DNA from: Roseovarius mucosus
GTDB lineage: Bacteria; Pseudomonadota; Alphaproteobacteria; Rhodobacterales; Rhodobacteraceae
Length of the DNA: 64,000 nucleotides
Reading direction: 5' to 3'
Assembly (NCBI RefSeq): GCF_002080415.1
Contig: NZ_CP020474.1
Span: forward strand, 2,927,501 to 2,991,500
How positions within the stretch are numbered: the first letter of the stretch is position 1; the number at the start of each line of letters is the position of its first letter. The position numbers and the translations under genes are program-made. The notes under the pieces are model-generated. The model worked only from the letters and a program-made list of their open reading frames with translations. It was not told where the DNA came from and made no database searches. Positions 44,973 to 53,395 of the stretch are shown here, one piece after another.

Positions 44973-45443
44973 ATGAAATCGAACCTCGCAACGCTCGCTC
45001 TTGCCGCCGCGCTGACACTTCCCGGATTTGCCATGGCCCGTCCGGTGACACTGACGACGACGCTAAGCACCTATGGCGGAGACGGCGCATATCTGGTGCT
45101 CTACGTCACCGACGCGTCAGGGGCCTATGCTGGCAGCCTGTGGATGGCAGGTGGAAAATCCAAATATTACGAGCATTTGAGCGATTGGTATCGCGCCACG
45201 GGCGGCGACACCGCGCAGGTCAACGGCATAACCGGTGCCAGCGTCGGAGCGGGCCGCACGCTCGAAATCACGCTTGATATGGCGGATGCGCTTTTTGATG
45301 CGGGCTACACGCTTCACGTCGATGCCGCCGTCGAGGACATGCGCGATAGCCCCAATGAGGTGGCCGTGCCCCTGACAACGACAGGCGCGGGCACGCCGGT
45401 GCGTGGTCGCCGCTACGTGGCCAGCTTTGCCTACGATATGTGA
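44973..45443 (+). CDS. DUF2271 periplasmic protein
   Basis: This 156-residue exported protein has a signal peptide ending GFAMA and then a DUF2271-like beta-rich domain (GAYLVLYVTDASGAYAGSLW, YYEHLSDWYRATGGD, TGASVGAG). DUF2271 proteins co-occur with PepSY_TM proteins and ApbE flavin transferases. A region like TGASVGAGR resembles the S/T-containing FMN-attachment context used by ApbE, so it might carry covalent FMN; this is speculative. The ATG at 44973 follows AAGGAATTTACGG. It is cotranscribed with the reductase fusion. Confidence 0.82.
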   Translation: MKSNLATLALAAALTLPGFAMARPVTLTTTLSTYGGDGAYLVLYVTDASGAYAGSLWMAGGKSKYYEHLSDWYRATGGDTAQVNGITGASVGAGRTLEITLDMADALFDAGYTLHVDAAVEDMRDSPNEVAVPLTTTGAGTPVRGRRYVASFAYDM

Positions 45444-45454
45444 GGAGAGGGGCC

Positions 45455-47662
45455 ATGATCCGCGCAACACACCGCTGGCCGGGCATCTTGGCCCTAGCGC
45501 TTCTTTGTATCTTGTCCCTGAGCGGCGCGGCGCTGTCAGTCTTTCCTGCGGCAGAGCGCCTGAGCGCGCCTCAGGCAGAGGTCGGGCTGACGGTCGCCGT
45601 TCTGGCGGATCGCATTCAAGCGGCCTATCCGGGTGTCGAGCAAATCCGGCGCGCGCCTTCGGGGCGGATTACGGCCTATTGGTTCGATCAGGGCATACCC
45701 GGTGCCGCTGTGATCGACCCTGCAACCGGGCAGGGCGTAGCCTTGGCCGACCCCAACCCGGTGTTGCGGTGGCTGACCAACCTCCATCGCTCGCTCTTCC
45801 TTGGGGATGCGGGGCGCATCACCATTGCGATGGGGGCGGTGGCGATGCTGGTTCTGGCGCTCTCGGGCGTGGTGTTGGTTGTGGGGCGGGTAGGGGGCTG
45901 GCGGCGCTGGTTCGCGCGCTTGCACGGGCCGCGCGCCAATCGTCTTCATGTTGAAATCGCGCGCGTCGCCGTCACCGGCCTTGTCTTGTCATCCGGCACG
46001 GCCCTCTGGATGACGGCCTCGACGTTTGATCTGGTTCCGGACAGCGGCCCCGCACTGGCCATGCCAGCAGAGGTGAGCGGCGAGATGGGGTTTGCATTGG
46101 CCCACATCCCGGTCTTGGGTCAGACGCCAGTCACTGCGCTGCGCGAACTGAGCTTTCCCTTTCCGGGTGATGCGACGGATGTCTATACGCTCCGGACGGA
46201 TCACGGCATGGGCTATCTCGATCAGGGCACCGGCGCGCTTCTCGGGTGGGAGAACCTGACCGGGTGGGCGCGTCTGTCGGAAATAATGATCATGCTGCAC
46301 ACGGGACGGGGTGCGGCCGGGCTGGGGCTGATCCTTGGTCTCTTGACCCTTGGGGTGCCAGCACTGGGCGTGACGGGGCTGTGGGTCTGGCTTGCAGGGC
46401 GCCGCGGGCGGCCTCGTATACGGGGCAATCAGCCCATGTCGCGCGCCGATACGATCGTCTTGGTTGGCAGCGAGGGGGGCAGCACTTGGGGGTTCGCCGC
46501 TACACTTCATGCTGCACTTACAAACGCCGGTCAGCGCGTTCATATCGGCCCGATGTCAGCTTTTGCGCCAGAGCGCTATGCTGCGGCCCAAAGGATCATC
46601 CTGCTTGCGGCGACCTATGGCGATGGCGCGGCCCCCGCCTCTGCCTCCGGGTTTCTCGCGCGGCTGCGCGCGCACAACACTGCGCCCCGTATCCCGCTCG
46701 CCGTGGTTGGCTTTGGCGACCGCAGCTTTCCAGCCTATTGTGCCTTTGCGGAAGAGGTCGCGGCGGTGGCCGATGCACAGGGCTGGCCCCAATTGGTGCC
46801 GTTCGATACGGTCAATCGCCAGTCGCCGCAGGATTTTGCCCGCTGGGGCCGCGCGCTTGGCGAGGCTTTGGGGATTGCGCTCGACCTCTTCCACCAATCC
46901 GTGCCGCCGCGAACTGAAACGCTGACTCTCGTTTCGCGTCGGGACTATGGTGCCGAGGTGCAGGCCCCAACTGCGATCCTGCGCTTTGCCCTGCCGCGCG
47001 TCTCGCTCTGGCAACGCGTGACCGGTGGGGGCTTTGCCCGGTTCGTGGCGGGTGACCTGATCGGCATCCTGCCCGAGGGCAGCACCCTGCCGCGGCTCTA
47101 CTCACTCGCCTCTGCGCGGCGCGACGGATTTCTTGAGATTGTTGTCAAGAAACACCCCGGCGGCCTTTGTTCGGGGCAGCTTGCGGCACTGGAGCCGGGC
47201 GACAGGGTGCGCGCATTCCTGCGTTCCAATCCGGGCTTCCATGTCGGACAAGACCGTGTGCCGCTCATTCTGATTGGGGCCGGAACCGGCATCGGCCCGC
47301 TGGCAGGTTTTGTGCGGGGCAATGCGCGCCACCGGCCTATTCACCTCTTTTTTGGTCTGCGCCATCCCGATAGCGATTTTCTCTATGGCGATGAGATGTC
47401 TCTTTGGTTGGCGCAGCAGCGTCTGACGCGATTGGTCACGGCGGTCTCGCGCAGGGCGCGGCCCCGCTATGTACAAGACGCACTGCGGGAAGATGCGACC
47501 GAGGTTGTGCAGCTTATTCGCGATGGTGCCCGCGTCATGGTCTGCGGCGGGCGCGATATGGCGGCGGGCGTCGCGGATGCGTTGGCCGATATTTTGGCCC
47601 CGACCGGGCTTACGCCTGCGGGGCTCAAGGCGGAGGGGCGATATGTCGAAGATGTCTACTGA
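45455..47662 (+). CDS. PepSY_TM/flavodoxin/NADPH-flavin reductase fusion
   Basis: This is a 735-residue fusion. The N-terminal ~310 residues form a PepSY_TM unit with four membrane helices. Residues ~325-460 are flavodoxin-like (VLVGSEGGSTWGFA, LLAATYGDGAAP, FGDRSFPAYC). The remainder is a sulfite-reductase/cytochrome-P450-reductase-type FAD and NADPH module (PRLYSLAS, GGLCSGQL, GAGTGIGPLAGF, C-terminal RYVEDVY). It should take electrons from NADPH in the cytoplasm through FAD and FMN into or across the membrane. The start at 45455 follows GAGGAGAGG. It overlaps the ApbE gene by 20 bases. Confidence 0.9.
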   Translation: MIRATHRWPGILALALLCILSLSGAALSVFPAAERLSAPQAEVGLTVAVLADRIQAAYPGVEQIRRAPSGRITAYWFDQGIPGAAVIDPATGQGVALADPNPVLRWLTNLHRSLFLGDAGRITIAMGAVAMLVLALSGVVLVVGRVGGWRRWFARLHGPRANRLHVEIARVAVTGLVLSSGTALWMTASTFDLVPDSGPALAMPAEVSGEMGFALAHIPVLGQTPVTALRELSFPFPGDATDVYTLRTDHGMGYLDQGTGALLGWENLTGWARLSEIMIMLHTGRGAAGLGLILGLLTLGVPALGVTGLWVWLAGRRGRPRIRGNQPMSRADTIVLVGSEGGSTWGFAATLHAALTNAGQRVHIGPMSAFAPERYAAAQRIILLAATYGDGAAPASASGFLARLRAHNTAPRIPLAVVGFGDRSFPAYCAFAEEVAAVADAQGWPQLVPFDTVNRQSPQDFARWGRALGEALGIALDLFHQSVPPRTETLTLVSRRDYGAEVQAPTAILRFALPRVSLWQRVTGGGFARFVAGDLIGILPEGSTLPRLYSLASARRDGFLEIVVKKHPGGLCSGQLAALEPGDRVRAFLRSNPGFHVGQDRVPLILIGAGTGIGPLAGFVRGNARHRPIHLFFGLRHPDSDFLYGDEMSLWLAQQRLTRLVTAVSRRARPRYVQDALREDATEVVQLIRDGARVMVCGGRDMAAGVADALADILAPTGLTPAGLKAEGRYVEDVY

Positions 47663-48587
47663 CGGCGCGCGCAGAGCGCTTAATGGGCCGACCATGGGCA
47701 CGCGGTGGTCAGCGCTTTTCTTTACGGCTCCCGGTTTTGACGCGGGCGCAATTCAGATTGCGCTGCAAGCGGCAGTCGATGAGGTGGATGCCCAGATGTC
47801 TACCTGGAAGGCGGGCAGTGACCTTATGCGTCTCAACGCAGCACCGGTGGACCAATGGGTGGCGGTTCCCGCGCGGCTGACAGAGGTGTTGCGCCTTGGT
47901 CTTGAGATCGGACGCGCCTCAGGTGGGGCCTTTGATATTGGCATGGGCGATGCGGTGAAGGCTTGGGGGTTTGGTCCGGCGGCAGCGGTGCCTGCGGGCA
48001 TTCGCGCGGCGATGGCCGCTCAACGACACCCGGCGTATGAGCTGCTGGACCTTGACGGGACAAATGCCCGCAAGCGCGCGCCCATCGCTCTTGACCTAAA
48101 CGGGATCGCCAAGGGCTATGGCGTGGACTGTCTGGCCGAGATCTTGCGCGATCATGGGATTGCCGATGGTCTTGTCGGGATTGACGGCGAGATGCGCGCG
48201 TTTGGCCTGCGGCCCGATGGGCAGGCGTGGACCATCGCCGTCGAAGCACCGGATCGAGCATGCCGCACGCCCCATTCCCTCCTCGCGCTTGAGAATGCCG
48301 CCGTGGCCACCTCGGGTGACTATCGCCATTGGGTTGAGGTGCAGGGGCGACGTTTGTCGCACACCATGGACCCAAAGCGCGGCGCGCCTCTGGTCACCTC
48401 GCCTGCCTCTGTCACCGTTGTGGCGCAGAGCTGTGCCGCAGCCGATGCCTGGGCGACGGCGCTGATGGTGCTTGGGCCAGAGGCTGGGGCGGAACTTGCG
48501 CGACAGCGTGGGCTTGAGGCGTTGTTTCTGTCGCGGGATGCTGCGGAAAACCTAAGAAGCGTCGGGATCGGACGCCTGTTCGCCTAA
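47643..48587 (+). CDS. apbE: FAD:protein FMN transferase
   Basis: This 314-residue ApbE-family enzyme transfers FMN from FAD to a Thr or Ser of partner flavoproteins. Motifs visible are NGPTMGTRWSA, the DAQMSTWK(x)GSDLMRLN region, FDIGMGDAVKAWGFGP, LDLNGIAKGYGVD and the metal-binding end HTMDPKRGAPL with DAWATALMVLG. There is no clear signal peptide from this start (GGAGGGG site), so it may act in the cytoplasm. Its target could be the DUF2271 or PepSY_TM partner encoded just before. It is the last gene of the module. Confidence 0.92.
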   Translation: MSKMSTDGARRALNGPTMGTRWSALFFTAPGFDAGAIQIALQAAVDEVDAQMSTWKAGSDLMRLNAAPVDQWVAVPARLTEVLRLGLEIGRASGGAFDIGMGDAVKAWGFGPAAAVPAGIRAAMAAQRHPAYELLDLDGTNARKRAPIALDLNGIAKGYGVDCLAEILRDHGIADGLVGIDGEMRAFGLRPDGQAWTIAVEAPDRACRTPHSLLALENAAVATSGDYRHWVEVQGRRLSHTMDPKRGAPLVTSPASVTVVAQSCAAADAWATALMVLGPEAGAELARQRGLEALFLSRDAAENLRSVGIGRLFA

Positions 48588-48853
48588 AGGCCAGTACCTC
48601 CCTTAAGAATAGAAACTGTGCAGCCAACCGCTCGCCTCTACGGCCGCAGTTTGCGATTGCTAAGGGGCCCTGTGCCAGAGTCGAATGCTCTCGCCTTTTT
48701 ATCCCGCTCAAAAAATGGACAGGCTTCCGCAATATTAGGCAAAATTGCATACAAAATGCAATCGTGTGGTGATTTCTGCGTTGTGGAATCTGGTTTCTGG
48801 CCTGTGGAACGACATGGTCTGCCCATCTGCCACCGATGGAAAAGGACAGGACT
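48588..48853. promoter_or_regulatory. Promoter region of second TRAP operon
   Basis: This 266-base gap precedes the DctP gene. It contains the dyad ATTGCAT-ACAAA-ATGCAAT at 48744-48762, which resembles operators of GntR/FadR-type repressors. No such regulator gene is adjacent. Confidence 0.45.
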
Positions 48854-49918
48854 ATGGACAGACGCAAGTTTCTGGCGGCTACGGCCGTCGCCCCTCTGGC
48901 CGCGCCGAGCATTGCGCGGGCTCAGACCAGTTTTGCTTGGAAAATGACCAACGCTTATGGCCCCGGTTCCCCGTTCTATGTCGAGGGCCCGGGAAGCCCC
49001 AAGGATTTCTGCGACAAGGTTGCGGCGATGTCAGGTGGGCGTCTGACAATTCAACATTTTGCCGCCGGTGAACTGATCCCGGCGCTAGAAGGCTTTGACG
49101 CCGTACGTGGCGGCGCGGTCGAAATGAATGCCGCAAACGCCTATTTCTGGGCGGGTAAACTGCCTGCGGCGCAGTATTTCACGACTGTTCCCTTTGGTAT
49201 GAACTTTCAGGGCATGACGGCGTGGCTCTATCACGGGGGCGGTATGGCGCTTTGGGATGAGCTTTATGAGCCGCTTGGCCTCAAGGCGCTGCCAATGGGC
49301 AATACCGGCGTGCAGATGACCGGCTGGTTCCGTGAGCCGATCGAGAGCATTGCTGATTTCAAAGACCTCAAGATGCGTATCCCCGGTCTTGCCGGCAAGG
49401 TTTATGCGGCCTTGGGTGTCGATGTGAAACTCTTGCCGGGCGGCGAGATTTTCCCGGCGCTGGAACGCGGCGTGATTGATGCGGCGGAATTTGTCGGGCC
49501 CTATCAGGATCGTCGCCTCGGGCTGCATGATGCGGCCAAATACTACTACACGACCGGCTGGCATGAACCTTCGAACGTCACCGAACTTTTGATCAACAAG
49601 GCCGCTTGGGACACGCTGCCCGCCGATCTTCAGGCGATTGTGTCTACCGCAGCCATGGCCTGCAACCTTGAAAGCCACACATGGTGCGAGGCGAATAACG
49701 CCGCAGCTCTCAAGGACCTGGTCGAGAATGAAGGCGTGATCGCCAATACCCTGCCTCAGGATGTTGTGGACGAGTTGAAGGCGGTGACGCAAAAAGTCCT
49801 CGAAGAAGGCGCTGCCGCTGATCCGGCGACCAAAAAGGTGCATGACGCCTTTATGGCGTTCAAGGCCGAGCATGACAGCTGGGCCTCGGTGTCCGAAAAG
49901 CCGCTTTACGCCTTGTGA
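48854..49918 (+). CDS. TRAP substrate-binding protein (DctP), Tat signal
   Basis: This 354-residue periplasmic binding protein has an N-terminal twin-arginine signal (MDRRKFLAAT ... ARAQ), common in DctP proteins of the mannitol/chloroaromatic type. The DctP core includes GYFREPI-like GWFREPIESIADFKDLKM and VKLLPGGEIFPALERGVID, close to a subgroup that binds 2-oxo acids as a dimer. The ligand is not readable. The start at 48854 fits the Tat motif; an upstream ATG at 48836 would bury it. Its stop overlaps the DctQ start by one base. Confidence 0.92.
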   Translation: MDRRKFLAATAVAPLAAPSIARAQTSFAWKMTNAYGPGSPFYVEGPGSPKDFCDKVAAMSGGRLTIQHFAAGELIPALEGFDAVRGGAVEMNAANAYFWAGKLPAAQYFTTVPFGMNFQGMTAWLYHGGGMALWDELYEPLGLKALPMGNTGVQMTGWFREPIESIADFKDLKMRIPGLAGKVYAALGVDVKLLPGGEIFPALERGVIDAAEFVGPYQDRRLGLHDAAKYYYTTGWHEPSNVTELLINKAAWDTLPADLQAIVSTAAMACNLESHTWCEANNAAALKDLVENEGVIANTLPQDVVDELKAVTQKVLEEGAAADPATKKVHDAFMAFKAEHDSWASVSEKPLYAL

Positions 49919-50442
49919 TGCAGGCGGGGATCAAACGCGTGACGGACGGGGCCTCTGGCCTCGTCCGTGCGATCGGGCATGTGGCAGCATGGAGCGCGTT
50001 GGCGCTGGTGCTTGTCGTCGCGTTCAACGTGCTGGCGCGCTACCTCTTTTCCTATGGCACCGTCGGCTTGCAAGAGGCCGAGTGGCACATCATGGCGGTG
50101 AGCGCGCTTTTTGGCATGTCTTACGGTCTCAATCAGGGGGGCGAGGTGCGGGTCGATATTTTCTATGGGTCGATGCGCCCCAAGACGCAAGCACTGGTCG
50201 ATCTCGTGTCCAACATTGCGCTTTGTGTGGTTGCGCTTCTCATTGCCTGGCTCTGCATTGCGTATGTGCAATCGAGCTACGCGATCAACGAAGGCTCTCC
50301 AGATCCCGGTGGCCTTGGCTACCGCTACTTGCTCAAGGCAGCGATGCCCGTGGCCTTTTTGCTCTTGGCTTTGCAGGCGGTCGCGATGACCGGCCACGCC
50401 GCGCTCAAGCTGATGACCCCTCTCCCAGAAAGACAGGAATAG
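49918..50442 (+). CDS. TRAP small permease (DctQ)
   Basis: This 174-residue four-helix DctQ-type subunit includes the conserved VGLQEAEWHIMAVSALFGMSY segment (split around helix 2). The ATG shares one base with the DctP stop (TGATG); a GTG three bases earlier is also possible. It forms the membrane complex with the DctM protein encoded ten bases downstream. Confidence 0.91.
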   Translation: MQAGIKRVTDGASGLVRAIGHVAAWSALALVLVVAFNVLARYLFSYGTVGLQEAEWHIMAVSALFGMSYGLNQGGEVRVDIFYGSMRPKTQALVDLVSNIALCVVALLIAWLCIAYVQSSYAINEGSPDPGGLGYRYLLKAAMPVAFLLLALQAVAMTGHAALKLMTPLPERQE

Positions 50443-50451
50443 GCACGTCCA

Positions 50452-51777
50452 ATGCCCTACACTGAAATTCTCGCGCTCTGCATGATCGGGGCGTTCTTCA
50501 TTCTGTTGCTGATCGGCATGCCGGTTGCCGTGTGTCTTGGCGTGACGGGGTTTGTATTTGGTTACATGGGCTTTGGCTCCATGCTCTTCACGCTGATGCC
50601 CGCGCGCATCTTTGGGGTGATCACCAATTATACACTTCTGGCACTGCCCCTTTTCATCTTCATGGGGATCATGCTTGAAAAATCCCGAATAGCCGAAGAC
50701 CTGTTGGAGGTCATAGGCTTTGCCATGGGCGGGCTGCGCGGGGGCATGGCTCTGGCCATTATCCTTGTTGGCGTCTTGATGGGCGCGGCCTCTGGCGTGG
50801 TTGGCGCGACAGTGGTCACGATGGGGCTGATCGCCCTTGGCCCGGTGATCAAGCGCGGCTACAGCGCCAGCGTGGCCGCAGGCGTGATCTGTGCCTCGGG
50901 CACACTGGGGCAGATCATTCCGCCCAGTCTGGTTCTGATCCTGCTGGCCGACATCATGGGGCAATCCGTGGGCACGCTCTTTGCGGCGGCGCTCTTTCCG
51001 GGGCTGATGCTGGCGGGGCTGTTTGTTGGCTACGTGCTCATCCTCGGGTTTCTATCGCCCAAGACCATGCCCGCCATCCCTCTGGAAGAGCGTGCCGCGA
51101 TGCTGCGCGGTGAACTGGCAGGCAAATTGCTCAAGGTCGTGTTTCCACCTATCGCGTTGATCGTGCTGGTCTTGGGCTCGATTATCGGCGGTGTCGCAGC
51201 CCCGACCGAAGCCGCCTCCATGGGCGCGTTCGGCTCTATCGTGCTGGCGGCACTGGCGGGGCGGCTTAATCTCTCGATCCTGCGCGACGCAGTGCGCGCG
51301 GCCTTTGTGACCTCGGCCATGGTGTTCCTGATCTTGATTTTCGCACAGCCGTTCGGGTTGGCCTTTCGCGGGCTTGGCGGCGAACATCTGGTGCAATCGG
51401 CGTTCTCCAGCGTTCCGGGGGGGCTGGACGGCCAGATCTTTTTCCTGATGCTCTTGCTCTTCGTGCTGGGCTTCTTTCTCGAATGGATCGAGATTTCCTA
51501 TATCGCCTTGCCGCTCTTTTTGCCGATTTTCATGCAATCTGGCGCGGATTTGACATGGATCGCCATTCTGGTGGCGATGAACCTGCAAACCTCGTTCCTC
51601 ACGCCACCCTTTGGCTGGGCGCTGTTCTTTCTCAAGGGGGTCGCCCCGCCCGAAGTCACGACGTCGGACATCTACAAAGGCGTTTTGCCCTTTATCGGCC
51701 TTCAGCTTGCTGCGCTCAGCCTTGTCTATTTTTCACCGGGGCTGGCCACATGGCTGCCCCAAGCAATCGGATGGTGA
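50452..51777 (+). CDS. TRAP large permease (DctM)
   Basis: This 441-residue DctM-type permease has about twelve helices and family signatures (GAASGVVGATVVTMGLI, GTLGQIIPPSLVLI, and SFLTPPFGWALFFLKG near the end). It is the ion-coupled translocator for the ligand captured by the Tat-exported DctP protein. The gamma-glutamyltransferase-family gene begins three bases after its stop, so import and processing are probably linked. Confidence 0.95.
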   Translation: MPYTEILALCMIGAFFILLLIGMPVAVCLGVTGFVFGYMGFGSMLFTLMPARIFGVITNYTLLALPLFIFMGIMLEKSRIAEDLLEVIGFAMGGLRGGMALAIILVGVLMGAASGVVGATVVTMGLIALGPVIKRGYSASVAAGVICASGTLGQIIPPSLVLILLADIMGQSVGTLFAAALFPGLMLAGLFVGYVLILGFLSPKTMPAIPLEERAAMLRGELAGKLLKVVFPPIALIVLVLGSIIGGVAAPTEAASMGAFGSIVLAALAGRLNLSILRDAVRAAFVTSAMVFLILIFAQPFGLAFRGLGGEHLVQSAFSSVPGGLDGQIFFLMLLLFVLGFFLEWIEISYIALPLFLPIFMQSGADLTWIAILVAMNLQTSFLTPPFGWALFFLKGVAPPEVTTSDIYKGVLPFIGLQLAALSLVYFSPGLATWLPQAIGW

Positions 51778-51780
51778 ACC

Positions 51781-53361
51781 ATGCTTCATGCTGCCTTGGG
51801 ATATAACGGCGCGGTGTCCGCGCCCCACCGGGCCGCCGCATTGGCGGGACGGGATGTGCTGCGCGACGGTGGCACAGCGATAGAGGCGATGGTCGCCGCT
51901 GCGGCGACGATTGCGGTGGTCTATCCGCATATGAACGGCATTGGCGGGGATGGCTTCTGGCTGATCAAGCAACCGGGAAAGCCACCTGTCGGCATCTTTG
52001 CGGGCGGGCAGGCGGCGGGGCTGGCGAGGCCAGAGTGGTATGCGGCGCGTGGGCATCATAAGGCAATTCCCACGCGGGGCGGTCTGGCTGCGCTGACGGT
52101 TCCCGGCACAATCGGCGGCTGGGAGGCAGCGCTTGACGTGCAAGCCACAAAGCTGCCGCTCTCGCGTCTCTTGGCGCCTGCGATTGCCTATGCTGAACGC
52201 GGCATCGCCGTAACCGGCAATCAATCGCGCACCACGGCCGAAAAGCTGGACGGGTTGCGCGACGTGCCGGGCTTTGCCGAGACCTTTCTGATCGGTGGCA
52301 AGGTGCCAGAGGCGGGCGCGCATCTGCGCCAATCGGCCCTTGCCCGAACCCTGCGCCATCTCTCTGACGAGGGGCTGCGCGCCTATTACGATGGCCCGCT
52401 GGCCCGCACCCATGCCGCCTATCTTGAGGAGAACGGCAGCCCGCTGCGCGCCGAGGATTTCAGCGCCTATGCCGCAGAGCCGGTGACCCCGCTGAGTTTG
52501 GAGACCTCTCAGGGGCGGCTCTACAACATGATCCCACCCACGCAGGGGGTCTCATCCCTGATGATCCTTGGTCTCTTTGACCGATTGGGTGTGACGACGG
52601 GTGACGGCTTTGATCACATCCACGGGCTGATCGAATCCACCAAACAGGCGTTCATCCGGCGCAATGCCGAATTGGGTGACCACACCCATATGGCGACACC
52701 GGCGCAGGAATGGCTAACAGATGCGGCGCTGGATATGCTGGCGGCACAGATCGACAGAACCAAGGCGCTGCCCTGGCCCTATGAGCCGAAAGAGGGCGAT
52801 ACGATCTGGATGGGGGCCTGCGACGCCGACGGCACGGTCGTCAGCTTTATTCAGTCCGTGTTTTGGGAATTCGGCTCGGGGCTCACCTGCACGGATACAG
52901 GCGTCTTCTTTCAGAACCGGGGCGCGGGATTTTCGCTGGCTCCGGGGCCGAACCAGCTCGCCCCCGGTAAGCGCCCGTTCCACACGCTTAATCCCGCCAT
53001 GGCCGAATTGCATGACGGGCGGGTCATGGCCTATGGCACGATGGGTGGCGAGGGACAGCCCCAGACGCAATCCGCCGTGTTCACCCGCTATGTTCAGTTC
53101 GGCATGGGCCTGCAAGAGGCGGTGACAGCGCCCCGTTGGCTCTTGGGCAAGACCTGGGGGCAGGAGACGACATCGCTGAAGCTTGAGGATCGGTTTGATC
53201 CGAAGCTGGTTTTAGCGCTGCAAGACGCGGGCCATGAGGTTGAGATGATCCCTGCGTATTCGGATCTTGCGGGCCATGCCGGGGCTGTGGTGCTCCATCC
53301 GACTGGGTTGATCGAGGCCGCTGCCGATCCGCGTTCGGATGGGGCCGCGATCACTGATTGA
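51781..53361 (+). CDS. Gamma-glutamyltransferase-family hydrolase
   Basis: This is a 526-residue Ntn-hydrolase of the gamma-glutamyltransferase family, which self-cleaves to expose a catalytic Thr and transfers or hydrolyses gamma-glutamyl groups. Family motifs are VYPHMNGIGGDGFWLI near the N-terminus, PPTQGVSSL, and GDTIWMGACDADG, where Thr341 sits at the nucleophile position; the canonical TTH is changed to TIW. The C-terminal MGGEGQPQTQ is typical. There is no signal peptide, so it acts in the cytoplasm, probably on the compound imported by the TRAP system. Amidase-type relatives are an alternative. Confidence 0.88.
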   Translation: MLHAALGYNGAVSAPHRAAALAGRDVLRDGGTAIEAMVAAAATIAVVYPHMNGIGGDGFWLIKQPGKPPVGIFAGGQAAGLARPEWYAARGHHKAIPTRGGLAALTVPGTIGGWEAALDVQATKLPLSRLLAPAIAYAERGIAVTGNQSRTTAEKLDGLRDVPGFAETFLIGGKVPEAGAHLRQSALARTLRHLSDEGLRAYYDGPLARTHAAYLEENGSPLRAEDFSAYAAEPVTPLSLETSQGRLYNMIPPTQGVSSLMILGLFDRLGVTTGDGFDHIHGLIESTKQAFIRRNAELGDHTHMATPAQEWLTDAALDMLAAQIDRTKALPWPYEPKEGDTIWMGACDADGTVVSFIQSVFWEFGSGLTCTDTGVFFQNRGAGFSLAPGPNQLAPGKRPFHTLNPAMAELHDGRVMAYGTMGGEGQPQTQSAVFTRYVQFGMGLQEAVTAPRWLLGKTWGQETTSLKLEDRFDPKLVLALQDAGHEVEMIPAYSDLAGHAGAVVLHPTGLIEAAADPRSDGAAITD

Positions 53362-53395
53362 GGTCTGGGGGCAGGGCAGGCCAGTGCGGGTGGGC

